Shown: piece after piece, positions 53,792-64,000 of the stretch
How positions within the stretch are numbered: position 1 is the stretch's first letter
Layout of the letters: each line of letters starts with the position of its first letter
Assembly (NCBI GenBank): GCA_963965975.1
Contig: OZ014421.1
Location: forward strand, 5,073,001 to 5,137,000
Reading direction: 5' to 3'
DNA length: 64,000 nucleotides
Source: Xestospongia bergquistia
Lineage: Eukaryota > Porifera > Demospongiae > Haplosclerida > Petrosiidae
Notes under the pieces: model-generated
The model's database searches: none
What the model was told of the DNA's origin: nothing
What the model saw: the letters and a program-made list of their open reading frames with translations, nothing else
Position numbers and translations under genes: made by a program

Positions 53792-56700
53792 ATGTTTTAT
53801 CTTGTGCTTGTACTACTTTTAACTGTTGGAAAGGTGTCTTTAACGACAGTAGATAACAACGAAGGTAAGGCTAAAAATGAATGTGGAATTTAATAACAAA
53901 GAGTTAGAAATGTATATATATATATATAAGATTATTTTTGACTGCTTATCTGCAATGTAGGTAACACGAGGTTCCAGTTATTGCAAGGTGACATAGTGCT
54001 AACAGAAGCACAACAGGCTCTTATAGAAACTCTGTCCAATCAAAACAATCCTAATGGACCACAGCATGCTGTGACAAAGATTTTATCTTCACTGTGGAAG
54101 GAGGGTATAGTACCCTACATCATGGACAATAGCCTCAGTAAGTATATTTTTCTAAATTTTACTGCAGAAATTTGCAAAATGTTTTACAATAATGGTAGCT
54201 ATAGTTATGCTACCAAATGCAACTATCATTACTCGCATTGTTTGTATATTATGTGGATACATTATCAGTGACCACTTTCCTGTACAGACACTAACAAAAC
54301 TAATGTCATCATGCATGTCACAGTTCTGTTAAAATTTAGCTGGTAAACAGAATCCATTAAGATGCCATTCACTTGTATGGACCCATATTGCTTGAACAAT
54401 GCAAATTGAATCATTAAATGTGATTCAGCACTGGTAGATATTGATAAAATTATATAAACTTTTCTGTTATATAATTAATATACATTATGTAATGATGATA
54501 TAAAGTTTGTATTTGTACACAATTGGTGGACAGTTGCCATGGTAATGTAGTTTGTATTGGTTCAGTTATCTTAAATAAGCCCAGTTATAGCATTTGTGAG
54601 CAACTACTACAGAGTAACTAAACTTTACATGGCAATAAAGTTGATTATCACCTTAACCACTCCAATATTAGTTTGGTGATACTTTGCATGATTGTAATTT
54701 GACTTCTCTCTCTCTCTCTCTCTTGCTTGCTTGCTCTTCTTCCCTCATTGCAGGCAGTAATACAGTCAATGTTATCAATGATGCAATAAGAGAATATGAG
54801 AATCAAACTTGCATCAGATTTCGAAAGAAAAGAGAAAACGATACTGATTATTTGAAGTTCTATAATGGATATGGGTATGAGACATAATACACTGATCATT
54901 CTTGCTACATACATCAATTTAAAATACAGTGAGATGAATGATTCCTTTTCTTTTATAGTTGTTCTTCTTATATTGGACGTGTAGGTGGAGAACAAGGAGT
55001 CTCCATTGGATTGGGTTGTGAAAGAAAGGGAATTGTGATTCACGAGATTTTTCATGCTCTGGGACGTTGGCATGAACAAGCTCGTCCTGACAGGAACTTA
55101 TACGTTAGAATATATCCTGATAATATCAGAACAGGTAAGAATCCTTGATCAATATCTAAGTCATTGGTAGTCTTCCTGTACATTTTTGCCACTTGGCCAT
55201 GGGGCAAGACTAGTTCCTTGGTAAAATAAAAGGCTCATAATAAACCTCGTATAACCTTAATATCGATGAGTTATATGATCATTAGATCTTATGTTGAGGA
55301 CTGACACTTCTTTATTTGGAGGCCATACATTTAAGTGTTTCACATAGTCCTTTTAAATTGTATGAAGTGAATCTTAGTTGTCAAGTTCAAATTTTGAAAA
55401 AAACCTAAATTTTTTGTATTATTTTACTAAGTTTTAGTGTATTTAATGCATATCTCAAATTGAAAGTTTTCATCTGTTCAATAGGCTATGCCAGGAATTT
55501 TGACAGAGTTGATCCTATATTTGCTACAACACAAGGAGTACCTTACGACTTTGATTCCTTGATGCATTATGGTGCTTATGCGTTCTCCACTAATGGAAAA
55601 CCTACTATATTACCCATTGACTCGACAATTGATAAAACAAGATTAGGACAAAGAGATGGTTTCTCGATCAATGATATACTTCACGTCAAAGCATTGTATT
55701 GTCCAGGTAGAATCCCTTAAGATAACTATGCATGCAATACATGTATATAAATATAATTCAACAATATTGCACATACTATTTAAAAATGACTTTTCCATTA
55801 AAGGAAATATTATAATTTGAACTGCATCTATTATTGCTTAACATTCCATATAGTACACCTATACAAGATTAGCATGAGGTAGCAACCTCATAGCAACAAA
55901 ATTAATTTGCTAGAAGTGTTTTTTATAATTTTTATGTCTAGACTTTCTTCCTTAGTGAAGGTACAAATAATCCCACTACATACTGAAGCCCAGCACGGAC
56001 AGTCCGAGATCAGTATATTTTAATACTTGATCCCTCCCTCCCAAACCATAAGTATTAGGTATTAAAGTATGAGGTCTGGGGTTTGGACTGTCACACTGGA
56101 TATGCTCAAAAGTCAGCCTGTCCCACTTGGCTTCCATAAATGTATAAATGTATTTATTGAAAAAAAATCATGGTTCTTGATTATTTAGTAATTTTTTTAA
56201 AATTTAGTAACAGCACGAATTCTTTATTAGTTAAAGAACTACACAAAGGACATTAATTTTACTATTATGCAGACTTACATATACATACCATTAAAATATA
56301 TATACATCATTAATTTAATAATCTGTGATCCATTTTTAAAGCTGATTGTATTTTTCTTATAACATGGACACTAGTACTGTGATTATTTTTTTTCAGGCAG
56401 TGGAGGAAGTTGGAGTAGTTGGAGCTCATGGTCAAGCTGTTCTCGAACATGCAATGGAGGTATTCAATATCGTAAAAGAGTCTGTGTCGGCGATACTGAC
56501 TGTTCTGGAGTAAATTATCAGGAGAGACGATGTAATACTACTACTTGTCCTACTCGTAAGTAATGGACGTTATCTTGTATTCTTGTATTTAGTGGTCATG
56601 TTTGTGTCAATAAAATTTACATTAAGGAAGCGTCTAGAGTATTTATATAATATGAATACTTACAATGATGCTCAAAGAATGACAACAAACTTGAAAATAG

Positions 56701-58052
56701 CATGCCAAATGACTGCTAGAAATTTGAAATTTTGCTCCATTTTATACAGCTCCTATTTGGAGTTCCTGGGGAACGTGGTCTGGTTGCAGTACCTCTTGTG
56801 GGAGAGGGAGACGAAGCAGAATGAGGACCTGTTTGAATGGAACTTCCTGCATTGGAAAGAGCCAAGAATTTAAAGACTGCAACTTGCAAGCTTGCCTAAA
56901 TTGTAAGAACACCCTCTCACGTACTAACAATGGTCTGATAAGATCTGCTTTAGTGGATAATACCTTCCATTTACGGGCTACAAATTACATGTACATGTAG
57001 TGTAGTGTAGTTCATACAAGTCTTGCAACCTTATATAGACATTATGGTTACTTATGATCTCTGTAACTTCACCATACTCTAGTGAATACAAACATAATGT
57101 GGTATTAATATTAGAGTTCAAAAGATATTTATATGGAGTAATAGTGTCTGATGATAGTATCTCTGTCTCTCTCTGTGTAGTACCTGTCTGGTCTGGATGG
57201 AGTAGCTGGAGTGAATGCAGCCATACTTGTCAAGGTGGTTACAGGTACAGGACAAGACGATGTCAGAATGGTGCCAATATTGATTGCTCGGGTGTTTCAA
57301 GAGAAATTAAACCTTGTAATGATAACATTGTTTGTAACAAGTGGACAGAGTGCTCTAAAACTTGTGGCACTGGAGTACAGTTTCGTATTATAGGGCCACG
57401 TAATAGAACTGAACAGAGACCTTGCAACACACAACCTTGTCATAATGAATCTTGTATACAGGGTAAGAATTAGGTCAAGTACTCAATGAACACCTGCATG
57501 CGTATATGACTTACCTAGTTCACCAGTCACCTGCATGTTCATGAGCTTTTGAAGTATAACCAGTGTTAGTGATTGATTCATACCTGAATTACTATAGGAA
57601 TTACACACATTGGGTGTTTCGAACTGCCAGCTGGCACTCTACAACTTATGGATGGCAGACATCAACTTTTAATGGACTCACCTTACAATAGAACTGAGCC
57701 AATAAGAAAATGTGGTCAAGTAGCATATGCTAACAAATTTAGATACTTTGCTGTAGCATTTGGACTGTGTTTTAGTGGATTTAATAATATCTCTCACTAC
57801 CAGACCGCTGGTAGTTCCAAAATTTGTAAAAATGGAACTGGAAACTATTTTGGATCATTTTCAATGGATGTCTATAATGTATCTGATGTTACTTCATTTA
57901 TCACTTCAATTAACTATATTACTGAATGTGGAATGGATTATTGTCAAGTTAATAGAACATGTACCTTATCTTCTGGGTCTGGTAACATTCATTTGTCTCA
58001 CTTGTCATGCTTATTGATTATTATATTAATATTGTACTATGCTATTTATTGA
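53792..58052 (+). CDS. Astacin metalloprotease with TSP1 repeats and a C-terminal membrane tail (gene B)
   Basis: Nine exons give 605 aa: 53792-53864, 53961-54137, 54754-54874, 54959-55134, 55485-55706, 56397-56555, 56750-56902, 57181-57462, 57598-58052. Signal peptide MFYLVLVLLLTVGKVSLT; propeptide with QGDIVL; catalytic domain with zinc ligands His152, His156 and His162 in [12 protein letters not shown], Glu153, and Met-turn SLMHY at 207-211; three clear TSP1 repeats (residues about 257-420) and a fourth, shorter one (NKWTECSKTCGTG); a Cys-spaced domain starting IGCFELPAG; and a hydrophobic C terminus that suggests a GPI anchor or membrane end. It matches gene A module for module, with most introns at the same places and phases. 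The exception is the intron between the protease and the first TSP1 repeat, present here and absent in A. The reading frame is intact. Confidence 0.93.
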
Positions 58053-58181
58053 TTTGAAAATTGTATTTTTATAAAACTATATTTTTGGCATTAAAATTTA
58101 TTATATAGTATATACTCCAAATTAGCCACACCTTCATTCTGAAAGGAGGCGTTTCCTCCTTTACTGTCTTATGATCAGAGC

Positions 58182-60304
58182 ATGACGCAAATAAGATCTG
58201 ATTCTGCTTACGAAGTTCTCCTCAAGATCATACTGATTGGAGATTCCGGAGCTAATAAAACAGAATTATTACAAAAATATATCGGAGAGAGTCCTGATAA
58301 TGAAGATAGTTTAGGACCTACTCTGGGTAAGAGTGAGACAAAGGTTGAACCATCACTTCATCTTTCGAACTAGGTTTGGATTATCGTTTAAAAGATGTCA
58401 TTTGCAGAGGAAAGAGGGTGAAACTGCAACTATGGTAGGTACCGTAGTATTACAAGGACATTTTGCTTCAGGCTATACAAATGCTACATTGTGTGTAGGT
58501 GTGTATATGTGTGTGTGGGAAAGTGTGATAGGTACCATAGTATTACAAGGACATTTTGCTTCAGGCTATACAAATGCTTGTGTGTTACGTCGTGTGTAGG
58601 TGTGTGGGAAAGGGGAGGGGGAGAGACTTAAGGGGAATTCAATTTATTATTGTACAGGGATACAGCTGGACAGGAGAGATTTCGTTCAGTGACATCATCA
58701 TACTATCGAGGTTCCCAAGTGAGTTGTTTTAGTTGAAAACTAAAAGTTTCCATAATTTTATTATAGGGTTGTTTGTTAGTATTCAGTTTGTCAAAGAATG
58801 CTTCATTTGTAGGACTATCATATTGGCTGGATGAAATCAAAACAGTGAGTAAAGGGACCATTTATTATTTCATATGATGTTGGTCAAATTTTAAAAATAA
58901 ATTGTTAAAATTAGTAACAAATGTAGTTGTTAATGTTTATCTATTATATTATAGACTTCTTTAGAACAGAAACTGAAATGATAATAATAATTGTGTCCTT
59001 TTCATGTATGCTGTTGTCTATAACTTTTCAGTTCATTGACATCAGTAGAGTAAACTATGATCTCTAATTGTGACTAGTTGCATATTATAATGATGTTTCA
59101 TATATGACACCAAATTAAGGACATCCCTACTCTATATCGAAGACACTTGTTTGTTCTAGCCCCATACTAATACTTTAGTGTATTATATAACATCTATATT
59201 CAGGACATTCGCTCTAGTCCCATGCTAATACTTTAGTGTATTATACAACTTCTATCTTGAGGACACTTGTTCTAGTCCCATGATAATACTTTAGTGTATT
59301 ATATTGGCCTATACTAATACTTTATAGTGCATTGAAGACACCTCTATATTAACTTGGTTTCTTAACTCCCAAAGTGTTCGCTATAAAAGAGAGACTTTGA
59401 TCAAATTTAGTGCTAAAATCATGTTCTGGTTTCATTGTAGAATGCTCCGTCAAATTTTGAGACTGTTCTAGTAGCAACAGGCGCAGGTGATCCCAATATA
59501 GAAACTCAACTTGAAGTAGCAAGAGAGTTTGCACGTGAAAAGAATCTTATATTGAAAGAAGTGGATTTGAATGATACCAGACAAGTAAATCTGTTATATT
59601 CTTTTTATGTCCTCTCTGTGTTTGTCTATCAATCTATCCATTCATCTGTTTGTCTACCATTCATTCATCTGTCCATCTATCCATTAATCTATTAGATTGA
59701 AGAAGTCTTTAATACAATAATTGAAAAAATCATGAATAATTATGGTAGAAAGTTTTCAGCAGTAGGTAAGTTAATCTAACCACAGACATCACAAGCCTTT
59801 ATATACAGTGTGATCTATGTCAGTATTATATGATAAAGTTAACAATCTTCATCAATAGTTGTTACTACAACCAAATATGGTATTAGTAGCTATGATATAT
59901 AGTACTACAGTCATGATGGAGCCACTGTGGTCACATGTCTAACATTTGAAGCTATTGACTAAATATTTCTATTAGTATAAATAGCCACAAACAAATCAGA
60001 CAAAAATGCCTGTAAACTCTATATAGGTACCAAAATGAGACACACGAGAAACCAGGCCATGTATTATTTGCATGTGATTATCCAACTCAAAATTGAATTG
60101 GTTAGAGATATGATCTTAAATTTAGAATGAAAGATAAAAATTAGTGATACTTGTGGGACTTTAACAAATTTTATTAGTAGTAAATTGGTTTCATAATAAC
60201 CAAGACCTTTATTTAACAATTTGTGTATTGTTTTGTTCACAGAAAGTATAAAGTTGGATCATACAACACCATTGTCAGATCGACCACCAAGCTGCTTCTG
60301 TTGA
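58182..60304 (+). CDS. Divergent Rab-like protein with degenerate GTP-binding motifs
   Basis: Seven exons, 58182-58326, 58374-58434, 58658-58718, 58767-58844, 59441-59584, 59696-59765 and 60243-60304, give 206 aa. The fold is clearly Rab: LLKIILIGDSG at the start, PTLGLDY in place of switch I, WDTAGQERFRSVTSSYYRG intact in switch II, and a C terminus PPSCFC that is a CXC geranylgeranylation signal. Two nucleotide-binding motifs are changed: the P-loop reads GDSGANKT, with Asn for the Gly before Lys, and the NKxD guanine-recognition motif is replaced by ATGAGDP. A SAK motif is also not seen where expected. It may bind nucleotide weakly, use another mode, or be a pseudo-GTPase on membranes. No stop or frameshift interrupts it, so it does not look like a pseudogene. 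An upstream ATG at 58171 opens a four-codon frame. Confidence 0.85.
58437..58577. repeat. Imperfect duplication of 48 bases at a splice donor
   Basis: AGGTACCGTAGTATTACAAG and what follows, through CTATACAAATGCT, occurs at 58437-58485 and again at 58530-58577. The first copy abuts the donor of exon 2 of the Rab-like gene. Confidence 0.85.
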
Positions 60305-60626
60305 TGAAAACATCTTAAATGATGTTCAATTATATATAATTATTTTGTAACACGTAATTTTGAACATCGTACAAAAAATTGTGTAAAATAATTAAGAATT
60401 TTTACAAAATTTTGAACAAATAAAATTTTAACACATACACAAATTTGCATGATAGAGCTCTGCAATTAATGAAACAGCTAGAGGAGTTATTTCAGGTCCT
60501 TCATATTTGATGATATCAGAAATTACTACAATTAGAACATATTTATATGCTTTAATAATTATTTACTTTATTTAACCTTTAATTGACACATATATACACA
60601 AATTATATGTATATAGATTATCACAG
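60305..60626. other. Convergent spacer between Rab-like gene and two-pore channel
   Basis: 322 AT-rich bases with AATAAAATTTTAAC after the Rab-like stop, a likely polyadenylation signal. No gene was seen. Confidence 0.6.
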
Positions 60627-63600
60627 TTATAGGAGGTCTCTGTGTCGATGTAACTCATGTTGCAAATCACTCTCTGAAGGTTCAGATAGATTCTTTTGCA
60701 GTAAGACATGTATATCACTAACACCTACCAACGATGCATAAGACTCGACAGACTGACTACTGAATAGTGGATCTGATGTGACACTAACTCGATTATGCAC
60801 ATTGTCTACATTTCTTCCTCCCTTTTTACGAGAGCCATGGTAAGCCTCCCAACGTGTAATAAATACCTCAATGACAAGAGATATAAACAGATTAACAGTG
60901 ATAATAACCGCTACTAACCACCAAGCAATAAAATATAGCTGAGCCCATTTACTAGTTGCACGAGAGAAAGCATCTAGAAACACATACCAATTATTGATGA
61001 CCATTATATTCCATAGCATCACTAAAGCGGCACCGAAATCATGAAAATTATATGAGTAGTATTCCAAGTTCTCATACGAACCACATTTGTGAGCCATACT
61101 AGAATTGTCATTCTCAAGTTTGTAGTTCTCTCCGAAAATGGCCATACCTAATAGAGCAAATAAATAGTAAATAACAATGATGATGCCGGCAAATGCTCGA
61201 AGGTTTTTTAAAATTTCAATGATTGTTCCAAACACGAATGAGATAGATTGAAATTGAGGAATTATTCTCAAGAGACGAAAGACAATGAGTAGATTCATAA
61301 CACGTATAAGAGTGGAATAGCTGTTTGGTTCATGTAACTTGTGTCGAAACGGATGTCCAAAACCAACAAGAATGGCAATCTCAGTAAACAAGATACCCAA
61401 TGTAATAATGCCTTCAAAGATGTTTGCTAGAGAAAAGAAATATCCCCGTCGTCCGAGGCCAATTATTTTGATCACCTGTTCAAAGAAGTAGTAGAAAAAA
61501 TAGAAGAAATTAATGTAGGCTAGAAATGAGTTGCTATGTAATACAACATTAACATAATCGATCTCCATTTCAATTGTCAATACAGCAACATGTATAAAGG
61601 TCATTCCAATAGAGAAATATTGAAAGTATTTGTTTCGTACTAGTTTCTGTATTAACTCCATGATTTTCACACGTGAGTAGTACTGAGTGTCTGTAGGTAA
61701 GTATCTCTTGCTATTTTCTTTAGAAATCAGATCAAAAATGGCCCGGAAATTCTCCCATGAAACATAATCAGAGTCTATGTTAACGGTCTCTAGTTGTGTG
61801 TACATGGCAGGCAGCTGATTAGGAGGTATTTTTGCTTTTTGTAACAGTTGTCTCACTAAATATTTAGAGGCATGCCTGCCACCAGTACTTCGTGCAAGAA
61901 CAGCAAATGCAGCACGAAATGCCACACGTCTGCGAACAAAACTAGACTGCATGGATTGTTCTATAAAACCTCTGAATTCTGAGTAGACTGCAGCTGTCAG
62001 GAGGTTCAAAATAAGGTAGAGACCAATAGAAAGGAAAAGAAAGAAATAGAGGAATGATAGTCGATTGTATTGGTAGATTTTAGTCATAACATCAGGATTA
62101 TTTGCCGTGGTGAGGAAAACCAATAAACTAACGAGAGAGTCTTCAACTGAATTGAAATATGCCCGGCCTTCTCTATGACTAAAGTCACCATAAAAAAAAC
62201 TGAAATTGTTCATTGTATCTGACTCATCATCATGTCCAACAATATTCTGGTCATAGTAACTATAGTCTGAAGAGTCATTACTGCTAGTATTAGAGATATT
62301 GCTTAATAGACCATGTGGTATTTTTCTGGGGAATATTAACATCCCTATCATAGCAAATACATAGATGTGTAGAACTAACAGAACTAAGACATTAGAGATT
62401 TGTATAACTGTCCTCGAAACTGCTTTAATGAATTTTTTCATTATACTTGAAGGTACTAGAAAGAAAAATGGCCGAAAAAATCGACGGATACGTAATGTTG
62501 CTCCGAGACAACTTTGTCCGACACCAAAACAAAAACCAAGTGAAATGAAGAGATCAAAAAAAGAGAAAACGACCATAAACGCATATAGAACTAACCACGG
62601 TTGACGTATGAATCTTCTCCAACCAACTAACCAACACTGAACAATCCATTTTATTAAAAATATAAACAAACAAACAATTTCGATACTTTCAGTGGCTCCA
62701 CATGGAGGTTGATTAAGGTGAGGGGTGGAGTCATTGTAACGAAAATCTGAAGAGATATTGATTGATGAAGGGTACTCAAAAAAGGCTAAAATGAGGATAA
62801 CAAACACAGTGATACTGAGAAAGAATTGGACGGGCCAGGAATGGAATATCCGATATACTCGTAAAGTTCTAGATATACAAATGTATGTGTGTGTGTGTGT
62901 GTGTGAGGAAGATAATAATAAATTGAATTCTGAAGATATCCCCCTATACTATAGACACTAGGTCTTATCAAGAGCAGAGTTCACGACAATGCTATTCAAT
63001 GGAGGGGAGGGGGCCAATCAGCAGATCTAATTGATAATTAATTATGCAGGTTGATACTGTATGTCCCCCTCTTGTAAAATTATTGAGGGGGCGACTTTCA
63101 CCCTGTACTTTTTCACTTAATTACTATAGTAATATTATGTAAACATTGGAGACATCATTATGGGTCATTAGGCATGGTTGATTTAACTACAACTATTGAG
63201 CTACCTCAAGTACTATAGTACCAGTAACTGTATAGGATATATATGTGGGCGTGGCTTAATGATCTGAGTGGTGTATCACATGTTATTTACATGTACCCAT
63301 TCACCTGAGATCTATTTTATGATGTATTGATCGATATTGGACACCATCTTCAATGAACACAGATGCTTGATATATAGCAGTGTCATTGTCAATACTCTCC
63401 ACAAAGGATGACGATGAAGATGGCTTTCTAGGTAGAAGTGGACTCTCTTCAGACGCTACTGTATGCGAAAAGAAACTCTATAAATACATTCATTAAACAC
63501 ATGTATATTATTATATAAGGCGTGGCTTAAAAATTAAATACAATATGATTTATTTTCATACTTTGTTTCCTTATTAAAACTTACTGGTTGCCATTGAGCC

Positions 63601-63777
63601 TAAGACAGTTAGATCGTCTTGAGATAGGGAAGAATCCACACCGTTTGTTGCCTACATAAAAGGGAATATTCACAAGAAGGAATGTGGTTAGTTTACAAGT
63701 TAGTATGCTCTACAAGTGATTGGGGTCCAATTGCAAGCGTCACCTGACAACTGTCTGCTACTTAATCTACTTACCAT
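60627..63777 (-). CDS. Two-pore cation channel
   Basis: Exons 63775-63777 (ATG only, provisional), 63585-63651, 63305-63458 and 60627-62868 give 821 aa, close to animal TPC1. Two six-helix ion-channel domains are present. The first pore holds TTANNPDV at about residues 328-335, the signature filter of TPCs; the second holds VINNWYVF at about 699-706. The second S4 helix (about 595-610) carries three spaced Arg residues, IRVMNLLIVFRLLR, so some voltage sensing is possible. The N terminus contains a Leu-rich acidic signal, EESPLLPRKP, of the kind that sorts proteins to endosomes or lysosomes. TPCs release Na+ or Ca2+ from these organelles in response to PI(3,5)P2 or NAADP. The main coding block of 2.2 kb is a single exon. 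The gene could be TPC1, TPC2 or TPC3; I cannot decide. The start exon rests on phase and an ATG-GT junction only; ATG 63598 is an alternative. Confidence 0.92.
62884..62906. repeat. (GT)n microsatellite in two-pore channel intron
   Basis: A short TG dinucleotide run lies about 15 bases upstream (on the gene strand) of the acceptor of the large last exon. Confidence 0.9.
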
Positions 63778-64000
63778 GCAAAATCCTATATCGGTGAATC
63801 TGATAGGAGTGGCCACTGGTTAGGTTGAACACGTGATTTAGTCCGTAAAATGCCGTAATGTTCCGGATATTGATTTAATAAACTTACCAAGTTTCTTCTA
63901 GAGCCTGTACTGATTAGAATCTCCAGATTGCAGCTTATGCAGAGAGAAAGCTATTCTAATATAAAGACAGAGGTGAGTGCAAGAATTAAAGTCCTGAAAA
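63778..64000. other. Upstream region of the two-pore channel, cut by window end
   Basis: This should contain the 5' UTR of the two-pore channel; a GGTAAG-type donor on the minus strand near 63885-63890 suggests a further noncoding exon. No coding sequence was recognised on either strand. Confidence 0.4.

Noticed and set aside
58171..58185. ATG at 58171 as the start of the Rab-like protein
   Set aside because: It meets a stop after four codons; the ATG at 58182 opens the Rab fold.

Overview
The window looks like nuclear DNA of an early-branching animal, most likely a demosponge. Amphimedon queenslandica is my best guess, from memory of its gene content and not from any search. It is AT-rich and gene-dense: genes lie tens to hundreds of bases apart on both strands, introns are mostly short with GT-AG ends, and the noncoding DNA is full of microsatellites and minisatellites. 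The gene set is animal-type: a Bar-like homeobox gene, a two-pore channel, and astacin metalloproteases carrying thrombospondin repeats. No rRNA, tRNA or CRISPR array was seen.

Layout. 1-1510 (+): 3' end of an MFS transporter. 1866-12675 (-): a gene of 30 or more exons for a coiled-coil protein resembling CCDC180. 12962-13845 (-): Bar-like homeobox gene. 14072-20501 (-): ten-exon Ca2+-regulated mitochondrial ATP-Mg/Pi carrier (SCaMC). 20678-22025 (-): four-exon UBL5, not visible as one reading frame. 22116-23138 (+): SURF6. 24985-28207 (-): astacin/TSP1 protease A. 28640-31228 (-): USO1/p115. 31309-48131 (+): a six-exon gene of unknown function with very long, repeat-filled introns. 49361-53180 (-): signal peptidase subunit SPCS2. 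53406-53630 (+): TMEM167B. 53792-58052 (+): astacin/TSP1 protease B, a paralogue of A. 58182-60304 (+): a divergent Rab-like protein. 60627-63777 (-): two-pore channel.

For ten genes I joined the exons by hand until phase, donor and acceptor agreed. The totals are whole numbers of codons: homeobox 271 aa, SCaMC 475, UBL5 73, astacin A 641, astacin B 605, unknown gene 617, SPCS2 199, Rab-like 206, two-pore channel 821 (provisional start); SURF6, USO1 and TMEM167B have no intron in the coding region.

Genes with a common theme are secretory-pathway genes (USO1 tethering, SPCS2 signal peptidase, TMEM167B, the Rab-like protein), two secreted or surface proteases, and Ca2+ handling (SCaMC, two-pore channel). 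They are not an operon and I infer no shared regulation beyond divergent promoters. The most unusual signals are an AT-AC minor-spliceosome intron in SPCS2, two U12-like introns in UBL5, a Rab-like protein lacking key GTP-binding motifs but keeping a prenylation motif, and a mosaic of segmental duplications in the introns of the unknown gene that includes a copied 3' splice site.
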